Shown here one piece after another: positions 43,283 through 52,664 of a DNA stretch of 64,000 nucleotides (the first letter of the stretch is position 1; each line of letters starts with the position of its first letter). A program made the translations under genes and the position numbers. This stretch comes from Clostridia bacterium. Its GTDB lineage: Bacteria > Bacillota > Clostridia > Oscillospirales > Acutalibacteraceae. The notes beneath the pieces were generated by a model. That model worked only from the letters and a program-made list of their open reading frames with translations. It was not told the DNA's origin and made no database searches. The stretch covers positions 1 through 64,000 of the forward strand of contig JAGALQ010000040.1 of the NCBI GenBank assembly GCA_017625095.1, in the 5' to 3' direction.

Positions 43283-45460
43283 TCAGTCGCCGATAAGTCC
43301 GTAATATCTGCCCATCCAGTAAGGAAGCAGGTAAATGTATGGCATCATTGCTTTTTTGCCGTTTGCACCGGCAGTACCGGGAAGCGTAGATGTGCGGTTA
43401 ACAGTTTTTGTGTTGATGTCAATAAATTCTTCTGCACCGGAGTCACATACAAACTGATTTCCGTCGTAGTGAACAAGAACTCTTGATGAGTATTCAACAG
43501 GGTATTTGAGCTGAGGCGGAATGCCCATAGCTTCTTGCTCTGTATCCCACACGATGTCCTTTCTGTAGCTGTTGAAAATCGGCCATCTTATAAGGTCGAG
43601 ATTCATTTCGGAAAGTGACTTTGCAGCGTTTTCAATGTCACAACAGTTTTCGGTAAGTGCGCCGTAAACGATGTTGAAGAACGGTGAACGTTCAACTCTT
43701 TCGTACTCCCAATGATGAGTAAGACCCATCTTGAAAATCTCTTTGTGAGAGTTTGTGTCAGTATATACGATAAGAGGATAGATGTTTACAAAGTCAAGCT
43801 GGTCGTCGATGTGGGCAACGTGACCGTCTTCGCATTTATACTGCATACAGTTCATCGCATAGTGATGCTTTTTAATGAGCATATCAAAAACCTGATTGTA
43901 TTTTTCTTCACCGGTTACGTGATATGTTGTTTTGAGGAATGAGAGTATTTCAAGCGAGTTTGTACCTTTTTCATAGTACCATCTGTCATCGTTATTGAGC
44001 AGATCGGGTTCCCAGTTTGCCCACGTGGTGGGGATGCCGTCAACATCGGTGAGATGGAAATTGTTGTCGATAATATGATCTGTAATAGTCTTTACTGTAT
44101 TTGCAATTTTCTTTTTTTCCTCTTCGTCGGCAACAAGGTCATAGTAAATGCCGTATGCAAAATAGTGGCCTGTCATTTCGTCGCTTGATGTTTCACCGAG
44201 CCATTCGCAATCGGGATTATCCTCGCAGATATGCCATTCTTCGCGGTTTTCAGTGCCGAAGTTTTCTTCGCTAGAATATCTTGTTGCTCTTGCGGTGAAG
44301 CCGGGCTTTCCTGTGATTTCGGTGAGCTTAATCATAGCTTCAACAGCTCTTTTTGCGTTCGCTTTTGCTGCTTCATCACCTGTCACGCTGTAACGGAAGC
44401 ACTGGCTTGCACAGTAAAGCCCCGTGAAAAGTCCGTCATTATCTGAGTTGGGAAGCCAGCCTGAATCAAGGTCACCGTATTTGCGAAGTGTGCGTGATAC
44501 CTGATAACCTTCATTTCTTGTAAAATATTTAACAGCCATTTCGTCATAGTGATTGGCTTTTTCTTCAAGAGTCATAAGCTTTGAGGTAATAAGGCTGATT
44601 CCTCTGGGAGTTACGGCTGCGATTGTGCCGCTCTCGGAAACTGCAATTTTTGTAACCGTCGGATGCATAAGCCATACACCGTATGAGAAATAAGAAATCT
44701 TACCTTCGATAAGGGTTATAACACCGGTGTTTGTTGCAAAGTACTTCTTGCCGTCAGCGGTAAAATACATATCGTTGAATGAGCCGTCGGGTACGGAATA
44801 GAAGTCATTGCCGTTAAACCAGTAGTTTCTGCCGTCATAGATATTAAGACCGTCATCTGAGCCTACCCAGAGGTGACCGAGACCGTCAAGTGCGATGCAG
44901 TTGATTTTCTTGCTGAGTACACCTGACATATCGGGTGTCATTTCAGCCCAGTGACGGCGCTTGCCTTTCATTGAAAGGAGACCTTCTTCAGTACAGCCTA
45001 TGTAAACCGTTTCTGCATATCTTGATACGTTGTCACGTGCGGCAAGACATACCGTATCTTCAGGAATATCTACAATGTGTCTGAATTCGCTGCCGTCCAT
45101 CAGATAAAGGCTCTTACTTGTGATAAGCCAGAGTGATCCGTCAAGAGCGACAGAGATATCAGTAACGGGAGCATCAAAGTCAGCAATTTTTTTGAGTTTG
45201 CCGTTTTTAAGCTCTGCGAGTGTATTGTTACAGCCGACAAAAAGTCTGCCGTTTCTTGAAAAAATGTTATTTACACTTGCGGCGATCTTCTTTGTTTTGC
45301 CTTCTTTTACTTCAATAAGGCAATCGGGTTGAGCGATGTAAAGCGTCTCGCCGTCAAAAGCAACAGCTTTTACGTTTTCAGCGTCTATGCCTTGCTCTGC
45401 AGTGAGAAAAACTTTATCATACTGTTTGAATTGTCCGAAGTGGATTGCAGGTTTTTTCAT
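43283..45460 (-). CDS. Beta-propeller plus helical-barrel protein of unknown function
   Basis: A 725-aa protein without a signal peptide. Residues 1-300 are propeller blades of the Reg_prop type: DGSLWLITSKSLYLMDG, DGLGHLWVGSDDGLNIYDG and KKYFATNTGVITLIEG. Residues 320-725 are helical with TGLYCASQCFRYSVTGDEAA, GTNSLEILSFLKTTYHVTG and WEYERVERSPFFNIVYGAL, a pattern like an (alpha/alpha)6 toroid of glycoside hydrolases or lyases. No catalytic residues can be assigned. Reg_prop blades usually form the sensor part of two-component hybrids, so joining them to a toroid is unusual. It has its own promoter at 45492-45521. Confidence 0.65.
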   Translation of the reverse strand: MKKPAIHFGQFKQYDKVFLTAEQGIDAENVKAVAFDGETLYIAQPDCLIEVKEGKTKKIAASVNNIFSRNGRLFVGCNNTLAELKNGKLKKIADFDAPVTDISVALDGSLWLITSKSLYLMDGSEFRHIVDIPEDTVCLAARDNVSRYAETVYIGCTEEGLLSMKGKRRHWAEMTPDMSGVLSKKINCIALDGLGHLWVGSDDGLNIYDGRNYWFNGNDFYSVPDGSFNDMYFTADGKKYFATNTGVITLIEGKISYFSYGVWLMHPTVTKIAVSESGTIAAVTPRGISLITSKLMTLEEKANHYDEMAVKYFTRNEGYQVSRTLRKYGDLDSGWLPNSDNDGLFTGLYCASQCFRYSVTGDEAAKANAKRAVEAMIKLTEITGKPGFTARATRYSSEENFGTENREEWHICEDNPDCEWLGETSSDEMTGHYFAYGIYYDLVADEEEKKKIANTVKTITDHIIDNNFHLTDVDGIPTTWANWEPDLLNNDDRWYYEKGTNSLEILSFLKTTYHVTGEEKYNQVFDMLIKKHHYAMNCMQYKCEDGHVAHIDDQLDFVNIYPLIVYTDTNSHKEIFKMGLTHHWEYERVERSPFFNIVYGALTENCCDIENAAKSLSEMNLDLIRWPIFNSYRKDIVWDTEQEAMGIPPQLKYPVEYSSRVLVHYDGNQFVCDSGAEEFIDINTKTVNRTSTLPGTAGANGKKAMMPYIYLLPYWMGRYYGLIGD

Positions 45461-45491
45461 ATCTTTTCTCCTGTAAATATTATTGATTTGA

Positions 45492-45521
45492 ATTATACTT
45501 TATCTTTCTCTGTTATGTCAA
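45492..45521 (-). promoter_or_regulatory. SigA promoter for the propeller-barrel protein
   Basis: On the minus strand: TTGACA (45516-45521), an 18-base spacer and TATAAT (45492-45497). Confidence 0.7.
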
Positions 45522-45528
45522 CCAAATA

Positions 45529-46653
45529 TTATATATCTTCGGTTGTTATTCTCTCAATCTCAATTGATTCGGTATATATGTTTTTTTGATCATTTTCGTC
45601 AAGTATTATCAGTCTGCCTCCGCGCTCCTTGCCGTATGTGAAGTAGCCTGCACCGAGCGTCTGATAAATGTCTATGCCGTCGATATTGATGTGAAAATCA
45701 TTTATATGATCGTGGCCGAAGAATGCGGCAATTATATCACCGGTCTTTTTACAGCTCTCAAACTGCTTTCGGTGGTCAGCTTGCATATTGGGAGGGCAGG
45801 GCACTTCTCTTATTCTGCCTTCGATGATATCGTGCCCGAATTTGTAGTAATTTCCGTCGCGTTCAAAGGTGTATTCATCATCGGCAGTGACATGAGAAAA
45901 TCCGTCAAGTTCCTGCTGGATCGGTATATGTTGGAAAAGTATTGCGGGCAAAGGCTTACCGCCGTTAGCTCTTTTGAGTTGAGCTGCTTTTTTCTCGTAC
46001 CATTCAATCTGGTCATCGTGTACACAGTCGTATCGCAGCTCGCCGTTCTCAATTCTCTGATAATCGTTTGAGTCGATGAGCCAGATTGCAAAAGCATCCT
46101 TTTTGCCGTCACTGCTCTTAATTGTAACACAGCAGTTTCCGCAACCGTAAACGTTTTCGTCATTCAGATTAGATCGACAGTTTGGATATTCCATATACTG
46201 CATCATCTGAAACTCTGTGTGGAAGCCTTCTTCACCGTCGTGGTTGCCGAAAACAACACACAGAGGAATATTTCTTTTCCTTATCGGTTCTGTAATTTTT
46301 TGTATAGTGCTTTGCACATAATTATATGTAAATTCTTCCCAATATCCGCTTATGTTATCGCCGCCGAAAACAACGAGATCGGGCTTTGTTTTTTCTACAA
46401 GCTTTTCGATTACGTTAAGTGTTTCTATGTCACAACTTTCGGGAATTGCTCTGTTTTCGTCATCGTCCATAATCGGCTCAACATCGTGGATATCAGTGAT
46501 GTGCAGCACTCTGAACTTGCCGTCTTTGTTGAATCTGAGCGGTTGCGGCTTTTCTCTGTAAAACTTGCCTGAGCTGAATTTATGAGGATAGCCCATTGCA
46601 CTGATGCAGGGCAGGGTAAGTCCTGTCAGAAACATTCTGAAAATCTTTTTCAT
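45529..46653 (-). CDS. Exported or anchored metallophosphoesterase
   Basis: A 374-aa calcineurin-type phosphoesterase with an N-terminal hydrophobic segment (MKKIFRMFLTGLTLPCISAM) that may act as a signal peptide or anchor. All metal motifs are intact: HITDIHDVEP, FGGDNISG, FGNHDGEEG, FQHIPIQQ and FFGHDHINDF. The layout resembles Dcr2/PhoD-like purple-acid-type phosphatases of Clostridia. The substrate is unknown. It begins 16 bases after the SGNH hydrolase stop and is probably in the same transcript. Confidence 0.85.
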   Translation of the reverse strand: MKKIFRMFLTGLTLPCISAMGYPHKFSSGKFYREKPQPLRFNKDGKFRVLHITDIHDVEPIMDDDENRAIPESCDIETLNVIEKLVEKTKPDLVVFGGDNISGYWEEFTYNYVQSTIQKITEPIRKRNIPLCVVFGNHDGEEGFHTEFQMMQYMEYPNCRSNLNDENVYGCGNCCVTIKSSDGKKDAFAIWLIDSNDYQRIENGELRYDCVHDDQIEWYEKKAAQLKRANGGKPLPAILFQHIPIQQELDGFSHVTADDEYTFERDGNYYKFGHDIIEGRIREVPCPPNMQADHRKQFESCKKTGDIIAAFFGHDHINDFHINIDGIDIYQTLGAGYFTYGKERGGRLIILDENDQKNIYTESIEIERITTEDI

Positions 46654-46669
46654 ATGTAATTCTCCGTTT

Positions 46670-47860
46670 TCAATTATCCGATTTGAACAAATCCAGGTTG
46701 ATATTATCGGCTACAAGTCTGCCACCGACAAGGTTCGGATGGAGCTTGTCACCTCCGAGATATTCGAGTTTTGAACAGGTAGGTTTGTCGGGATTTACAG
46801 TCAGACTTGCCTGATCGTAAACAGCGTAAAAAAGCTCTTTGTTTTCGCTGATCATAGTGTTGAACTGTGCAACCATCTTTTCTTTTTCGGGTTTTGAATC
46901 AATGCATTCTCCGAAGTTCATAATGTTGAATACAATCATCTTTTTGCCCTTGCCTTTGAGTTTATCGGATATCTCAACTACTTTGTCGAAAACCTGCTTT
47001 GCTGTCGGTTTTTCAGACTTGGGTGAAGATATCGTTCCGTACTGAAGGAAGTCGTTTGTTCCGAGCGCAAAAATAACATATTCACAGTCATCGTAATTGA
47101 GAACATCACGGTTGAGGCGATTAAGAGCACTTATACCGAAAAGACCTTTGCAGATAAATCTTCTGTGAAAATCAAGGCGTATACGGTTGCCCATAATTGA
47201 CTTATTGACAACTGAATATCTGCCCGGAAACTTATCTGTTATGCGTTTTGCGAATGCATTTGTCCAATAGCCCTGCTGACTTATCGAATCGCCGAAAACA
47301 ATTATTGATGAAGCGTTCTCATCGTTGAGCAGCTGAATCGACTGGAAGAGGGGGATAGGTTTGTGAAAATACATTCCGAGCACTTTCGAAGCAACTTTTC
47401 TTACCGAGTCGCGTATTCTTGGCTGATTCTCGAGTGCCTTTGTGTGAGTTTTATTGCCTCTTGCTGTTATAAGCTCAACGTTATCGATAAGGTTACCGCT
47501 TCGCAGTGAGCCTTTTTCAACATAAATGCTGATACTTATGTATTCTCCTGTTTTGACTTCGAAAGCTGTTTCGTCGGTTGTGACAACCTCGCCGACTTTA
47601 AGACGAAAAGACTCCTTGCCCTTTACTGTCAGACGACGGAACGAATTTGATATAACACCGTCTTCAGAGCATACAGCAGCAGTTATTTCACCAATGTATA
47701 CGTCGTTTTTTGCGTGCTCGTTCGATAGTTCAATCCTGATCTTTTTGCCTGAAACGTCTGCACGCATAATCATTCTGTATGTCTTTTTTGAGGACGGATA
47801 GTAGAAAAAGGAAAGTGCTGAATGAGCCTGTCCCCAAGCCTGTACCCATTTTTCTGACAT
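46670..47860 (-). CDS. SGNH/GDSL-type hydrolase
   Basis: A 396-aa protein without a signal peptide. The N-terminal 185 residues are a beta-rich domain (KKIRIELSNEHAKNDVYIGE) often found in front of such catalytic domains. The SGNH blocks are IVFGDSISQQGYWTNAF (nucleophile Ser), a Gly/Asn region near MGNRIRLDF, ALGTNDFLQYG and GGDKLHPN with the Asp/His pair. It is probably an esterase removing acetyl or other acyl groups from carbohydrates. The start follows AAAGGAGGG; the longer in-frame extension overlaps the promoter and is rejected. It is first in a unit with a metallophosphoesterase. Confidence 0.87.
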   Translation of the reverse strand: MSEKWVQAWGQAHSALSFFYYPSSKKTYRMIMRADVSGKKIRIELSNEHAKNDVYIGEITAAVCSEDGVISNSFRRLTVKGKESFRLKVGEVVTTDETAFEVKTGEYISISIYVEKGSLRSGNLIDNVELITARGNKTHTKALENQPRIRDSVRKVASKVLGMYFHKPIPLFQSIQLLNDENASSIIVFGDSISQQGYWTNAFAKRITDKFPGRYSVVNKSIMGNRIRLDFHRRFICKGLFGISALNRLNRDVLNYDDCEYVIFALGTNDFLQYGTISSPKSEKPTAKQVFDKVVEISDKLKGKGKKMIVFNIMNFGECIDSKPEKEKMVAQFNTMISENKELFYAVYDQASLTVNPDKPTCSKLEYLGGDKLHPNLVGGRLVADNINLDLFKSDN

Positions 47861-47887
47861 TTTTAATCCCTCCTTTAATATAAAATC

Positions 47888-47916
47888 AGTATAGCATAAC
47901 AGTTGACCGATATCAA
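47888..47916 (-). promoter_or_regulatory. SigA-type promoter for the SGNH hydrolase unit
   Basis: On the minus strand: TTGATA (47911-47916), a 17-base spacer and TATACT (47888-47893). Confidence 0.65.
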
Positions 47917-48066
47917 TCAATATACTGCAACTATCTTATAAAAACATAAGTTTGTTATTTGTGTTAAGACTTTTGTTTGTGATTGACTTTTACCATCGGC
48001 AATAATATAATTAAAAAAAATTCCGATTATGCAAGTGCTTAAAATTTTATGGGTTGGTGAACCGAT

Positions 48067-49527
48067 ATGAGTAATAATGACGGAAGAAATTTTGATATTC
48101 CTGAAATTCTTAAAGAAAAAGATGTTCCGAAAAAGAAGAGCAAAAAAAATATAGTGATCGGTATAATTACAGTTGCTTTTTCTCTTTTGGTTCTTGCAAG
48201 TGTTCTTATAACTGTATTTAACAAAGTTGAGATTGCCGGAGAAACATACAAATTGAATACAAACTCTGTTTATATCAGAGATTATGAATTTAAAGCTGAA
48301 GATATTGAAGCTATAACTAAATTGAACAGTGTAACGTACATTCAGTTTACCAATTGCACTTTCCCCGAAGATGATCTCAGCTGGATTCCTGAAACTGTCA
48401 AAGAGATAAAGCTGAATAATTGCAATCTGACAGATGAACACATAGAAAGTATTGATTTTAAATCAGTCGGTTTTACCTCAATTAATATTGATAACAATAA
48501 AGGTATTACTGATTTAAGCAGCTTGAGTGATGCCGGCGATAATCTGACTTCACTCTCATTTTGCGGCTGCTCAGTTAAGGATATTTCATTTGTTTCAGCA
48601 ATGGAAAATCTGCTTTCTCTTTATTTTGATTCGAATAACGTTGAAGATATATCGGTGCTATCGGCTTGTACCAGACTTCAGATAGTCAGTTTCAACTCCA
48701 ATAAAGTAAAGAATATTGATTCACTATCGTCATGCAGTAATCTGTCACAGGTATCATTCAGTTCTAATCAGATTGAAAATCTTAACGGATTGAAAAATGC
48801 AACTAAACTCAAGAATATCAATGCGGATGATAACAACATTTCTGATATTTCGGGTCTAAAAGATGCCACAAGGCTTGATACAGTATCTATTAAAAATTAC
48901 AATGGTGCATCGCTTGATATATCGTATCTTGAGAAATCTGCTGGAACAATTACCGAGCTGATTCTTGATGGTGCTGTCATTGATGATTTGTCGCCGATAG
49001 GTAAAATGATAAATCTCAATAAAATATCAATAAATAACAGCAGTAGTATAAAATCGCTTGAATTCTTAAGTAATTGTACGGCTGTTGAATTTGTATCTGT
49101 TTCAAATACGGCTCTTGAAAGTTTATCCGGAATTGAGAATCTCAAGGATCTTTATGACCTCGATGTTTCGGGTTGTAAATTAACATCTGTTGACCTCAGC
49201 TCGGTTCTTGCAGATAATCCTATTGATCTCAATTTCAGCAACAATAATATTTCTTCGCTGATACTGCCTGAATTAACAAAGTTGCGTACCCTTGAGATTT
49301 ACGGAAACCCTTTATCTGATATTGATATCAGTCAGCTGAAAGGTATCAGAATTGTTATGAGTTATCATAATGGTTTTGATTATTCTTCGCTTATTGATGC
49401 TTTTTCTTTATGCTGTGTTATCGATTGTCCCGAAGATAAACAAGCTGAAATTATCGGTTTGTCTGACAGCTTTACGGTTATGTCAGAAGAAGAGTATTTA
49501 TTATCAGAAAAAGAGGAAGGTAATTAA
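48067..49527 (+). CDS. Membrane-anchored leucine-rich repeat protein
   Basis: A 486-aa protein. A charged cytoplasmic start of about 28 residues is followed by one membrane helix (IVIGIITVAFSLLVLASVLI) and then an extracellular domain. This contains about a dozen 21-23-residue repeats of the internalin kind, for example LQIVSFNSNKVKNIDSLSS and LKNINADDNNISDISGLKD. Asn ladders and a DIS-L pattern are clear. Such domains bind proteins or glycans; the partner is unknown. The start has a modest ribosome site (GGTGA) and follows an AT-rich gap of 146 bases. Terminator at 49546-49585. Confidence 0.85.
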   Translation: MSNNDGRNFDIPEILKEKDVPKKKSKKNIVIGIITVAFSLLVLASVLITVFNKVEIAGETYKLNTNSVYIRDYEFKAEDIEAITKLNSVTYIQFTNCTFPEDDLSWIPETVKEIKLNNCNLTDEHIESIDFKSVGFTSINIDNNKGITDLSSLSDAGDNLTSLSFCGCSVKDISFVSAMENLLSLYFDSNNVEDISVLSACTRLQIVSFNSNKVKNIDSLSSCSNLSQVSFSSNQIENLNGLKNATKLKNINADDNNISDISGLKDATRLDTVSIKNYNGASLDISYLEKSAGTITELILDGAVIDDLSPIGKMINLNKISINNSSSIKSLEFLSNCTAVEFVSVSNTALESLSGIENLKDLYDLDVSGCKLTSVDLSSVLADNPIDLNFSNNNISSLILPELTKLRTLEIYGNPLSDIDISQLKGIRIVMSYHNGFDYSSLIDAFSLCCVIDCPEDKQAEIIGLSDSFTVMSEEEYLLSEKEEGN

Positions 49528-49545
49528 AAAACGGACTTATGACAC

Positions 49546-49585
49546 AAGCTCTCCGATACTTATCTTAAGTATTGGAGAGCTTTTT
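49546..49585 (+). terminator. Intrinsic terminator after the LRR protein
   Basis: AAGCTCTCCGATACTTA and TAAGTATTGGAGAGCTT form a 17-bp stem with one G-T pair around a three-base loop, followed by T's. Confidence 0.9.
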
Positions 49586-49609
49586 GATTAAAATGAAATA
49601 TACAAAAAT

Positions 49610-49642
49610 AAGCGCAGAGTATCGGTATAGTACTCTGCGCTT
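49610..49642 (-). terminator. Intrinsic terminator after yfhO
   Basis: AAGCGCAGAGTA and TACTCTGCGCTT form a 12-bp perfect stem. On the minus strand TTATTTTTG follows, so it ends the yfhO transcript. Confidence 0.85.
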
Positions 49643-49646
49643 GTGC

Positions 49647-52490
49647 TTATTCTGTTTCTATATTGCTTTCATTATTGCCATTTTCGGAAGGAGAAACGAC
49701 ACTGTTTTCGGATTCTGCGTCGCTTACTTCGCTGATATAGACAATATCAGTTTTGGAAGTATCGGAATAACCTTTAAGAACACCAGCGATGGCTTTTTGT
49801 TTTCTCAGTATAACAAATAAAACAAATAGCGCAATAATTGTAAGAGCGGTTACGGAAACGCCAATAATCAAACCTCTGGGAACATATTTAAGTTCAATAT
49901 CGTGTTCGCCTGCTGTAAGGTAGAAACCAATAAATCCGTTACCGATTTTACATTCTTTCATTTCGTCAACGCTTACACGCTTACCGTCGACAGAAATCTG
50001 CCAGCTTTCATCATAGGGGATGGAGGTGTAGAACAGACTGTCTTCAGGGGCGTTAACGGTGCCTTTAATCTGAGTTTCTTCGAATGACTCAATATTGAGC
50101 TGTTTTGTTTTGAGAATGTCATAGCCTTGAGTGAATTTTTCCAGATTAAGACCGTTGAGATAGACGTCAATATAACCTGAATTGCCCGAAGAAATCGGAA
50201 TATCAACATAGATTGTCTTACCTGCTTCAACAAATCCTATATCAACAAGGTGTTCGGAGTCGAAGTTATGGTCGTATAAAACGTCACCGTATGAAATTGA
50301 AACTTGTTCAACATTGCTTGACTCAACAAACAAATAATAGCTCTTGCTTTCTGTTACAGTATACTCGAGAGTGAAGCTTGCATCTGAATCGTTAATCTCG
50401 CGGAAGAATGTCAATTCGCCGGTATCAAGACCTGAAGTGAATTCACTGATGTTGCTGTAGCTTACATTATCAATCGGAACAGGTGTAAATACGTCGGATA
50501 TTCCTGTTGAACGCTCAAAGTAGTCACCCTGAACGATAAAAGGATTGTCGTTTGAATAGTCCCATCCGAGAAGTGATTTGTCTACACAGTAGCCGATGTT
50601 CAGATAGTAATTGTTTTTATATGCGTTGAATTTGCTGACATTTGTAGCCGGTGTCAGAAGCTTATCAGATGGTGTTGGCGTTGATGTTGTGTTGTCAACA
50701 ATATATTTGAGCGATGTCATCATATTGAAGACAGGTGTCTGGAATCCGTTGTAGGTGTAGCTGTTGATAAAGTTTCCGTCAACACCGAGGTAATTGATGA
50801 GATTAGAAGTATCCTCGTATGCCATCGAAGAGAATATAGATACGCCGTTATAGTCATACCATGAAGGATCCATTCTTGTCCTCAGGTCAGTGAGCTCCAT
50901 ACGGTAGAATTGGTTTTCTTCCAATTTGTCGAGTTTTCTCTTCAAGGCGACGAACTTGTCATAATCGTCTGTATAGTAGCTCTTTTGCTGCTGCATAACG
51001 TAGTGTGATGTGTTGCCTATTGCAGCTTCTGAAACAACACAGCAGAAAAGAAGGAGAGCGAGTGCACTTGCCTGGTATTTTCCGCTGTTCATAAGAAGGA
51101 TAACGAGAGTATAGAAAACCGCAAAAATAATTGATATGATTATGGTTTCATCTGTAACGTTCTTAGAACCCAGCTTTTGCGTGATAATAATGAACGCAAG
51201 CACTGCAATGCCTGTTGTAAGAAGCATTTTCGGGGTGTAATCGCTGATATGGATAAGAGCCTTATATGCCATTACAAGCAGAACAAATGAATAAATATAT
51301 GACAGTCTGTACGGAAGATCGTTGGGGAAATGGAATCCGTGCCATATATAGTTGAGCATATTGATATTAAAGCTTAAAAAGAGTAAGCCGAGAAGAATAA
51401 TATAACAGGTTTTCTCGCGCTTGGTGTAATGCTTTGAGTAAAGGAACAACGGAGCGAGTATTACGGATATCATACCGCAGTATACGTTGGGTAACACGTC
51501 TTCGCCGCTGCTTCTTATGGTAGGATCAACAGAGTTCAGGTGATTAGCGATAAAATCAAATATATTGAAATAGCTTTCAAATTCTTCAGGGAATGTGCCT
51601 GAGGTTGCAGAAGAATTCTGCAGAATGAAGAAAAGCGGAATGAGAAGTACAGCAGCAATGCCTGCGGCGGCAACGGAAGAAACCGCAAAACGCAAACCTG
51701 AATTGAAGAATCTCGAATTCCTCAATGTGAATATGAAGCTCTTTTTTGCTGCTTTAACCTTAGTCGGGTTGCCGTTTTCGTCGACATATTTGGTTACATT
51801 GAATTTCTCGGTAAGTGTGTAATGGCTGAAGTACGTTGCAATAAAGTATATTACTGCAAAAATACATACGATGTATGCCATATAGTAGTTGCTTAACATA
51901 ACAACTGCAAGCGAGAACAGATAAAGTCTGAATTTTCCGCGTTTAACTATTTGCTCTATTCCAAGCATAACAAACGGAAAAACAGCCATTGTGTCAATCC
52001 ACATAATGTTCCAATAGTATGCGATGAAAAATCCGCAGAATGAGTAAAGAACACCGAACGCGGAAATTGAAAAATCATTCTTTCCCGTTGTTTTCCTGAG
52101 ATAATATGAGAAAAATGCACTTGCAAAAGCAGCTTTGAGCAGAACCATAATTGCGATTGCTTCAGGCATATTTTTATGTCCGCATATGAGCATTACGATT
52201 GCAAGCGGGCTGGCAAGATAGTTGCTGAAGTTTCCAAGAAAACTTGAGCCCAGACCGGAATTCCAGGAATAAAGCAGACTTTCTCCTGTAGTTATTCTGT
52301 CATAAAGCTCAGCGAAAAGGGGGCCGTACTGATGATAAAGGTCCATTCGCAGCACAGTGTAATCACCAAACGGTATTACATTGAAACAGTAATAGACTAT
52401 TACCATTATAAAAGATGATGCAATAAAGGCAAGCAATGAATATTTATTGCGCAAAGCTGACTGAACAAATTTGTTCTCTTTCAATTTCAC
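49647..52490 (-). CDS. YfhO-family membrane protein
   Basis: A 947-aa integral membrane protein with about 12-13 helices in the first 530 residues, an extracytoplasmic beta-rich region of roughly 350 residues and a last helix near 865-885 (GLIIGVSVTALTIIALFVLF). MDLYHQYGPLFAELYDRI, WNSGLGSSFLGNFSNYLASP and YWNIMWIDTMAVFPFVMLGI are typical of YfhO, a GT-C-like family. In Bacillus and Listeria YfhO/GtcA-type systems help glycosylate lipoteichoic acid; a role in surface glycosylation here is an inference. The start is GTG at 52490 or TTG two codons later. Single gene with promoter and terminator. Confidence 0.9.
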   Translation of the reverse strand: MKLKENKFVQSALRNKYSLLAFIASSFIMVIVYYCFNVIPFGDYTVLRMDLYHQYGPLFAELYDRITTGESLLYSWNSGLGSSFLGNFSNYLASPLAIVMLICGHKNMPEAIAIMVLLKAAFASAFFSYYLRKTTGKNDFSISAFGVLYSFCGFFIAYYWNIMWIDTMAVFPFVMLGIEQIVKRGKFRLYLFSLAVVMLSNYYMAYIVCIFAVIYFIATYFSHYTLTEKFNVTKYVDENGNPTKVKAAKKSFIFTLRNSRFFNSGLRFAVSSVAAAGIAAVLLIPLFFILQNSSATSGTFPEEFESYFNIFDFIANHLNSVDPTIRSSGEDVLPNVYCGMISVILAPLFLYSKHYTKREKTCYIILLGLLFLSFNINMLNYIWHGFHFPNDLPYRLSYIYSFVLLVMAYKALIHISDYTPKMLLTTGIAVLAFIIITQKLGSKNVTDETIIISIIFAVFYTLVILLMNSGKYQASALALLLFCCVVSEAAIGNTSHYVMQQQKSYYTDDYDKFVALKRKLDKLEENQFYRMELTDLRTRMDPSWYDYNGVSIFSSMAYEDTSNLINYLGVDGNFINSYTYNGFQTPVFNMMTSLKYIVDNTTSTPTPSDKLLTPATNVSKFNAYKNNYYLNIGYCVDKSLLGWDYSNDNPFIVQGDYFERSTGISDVFTPVPIDNVSYSNISEFTSGLDTGELTFFREINDSDASFTLEYTVTESKSYYLFVESSNVEQVSISYGDVLYDHNFDSEHLVDIGFVEAGKTIYVDIPISSGNSGYIDVYLNGLNLEKFTQGYDILKTKQLNIESFEETQIKGTVNAPEDSLFYTSIPYDESWQISVDGKRVSVDEMKECKIGNGFIGFYLTAGEHDIELKYVPRGLIIGVSVTALTIIALFVLFVILRKQKAIAGVLKGYSDTSKTDIVYISEVSDAESENSVVSPSENGNNESNIETE

Positions 52491-52523
52491 TTCCTAATAA
52501 CACTCCTTAGCATTAATAAAGTT

Positions 52524-52552
52524 ATATTACCATAAAGGTAAATTCTTTTCAA
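52524..52552 (-). promoter_or_regulatory. SigA-type promoter for yfhO
   Basis: On the minus strand: TTGAAA (52547-52552), a 17-base spacer and TAATAT (52524-52529). Confidence 0.6.
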
Positions 52553-52605
52553 TATATTTAAACTATATTATTCTGATTTAATTTCTGTTTATTCAACTGA
52601 TACGG

Positions 52606-52634
52606 TTATATTTTCGGACAAGAGATCATAGAAT
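52606..52634 (+). promoter_or_regulatory. Sigma-E-type promoter of the spoIIIA operon
   Basis: TTATATT (52606-52612), a 14-base spacer and CATAGAAT (52627-52634). These fit the sigma-E consensus (KMATATW and CATACAMT) with one mismatch in each box and correct spacing. spoIIIA is a sigma-E operon in Bacillus. The start codon of spoIIIAA is about 30 bases downstream. Confidence 0.75.
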
Positions 52635-52664
52635 GTGTTGAAAGTCAGGAAAGGAACAAAACGA

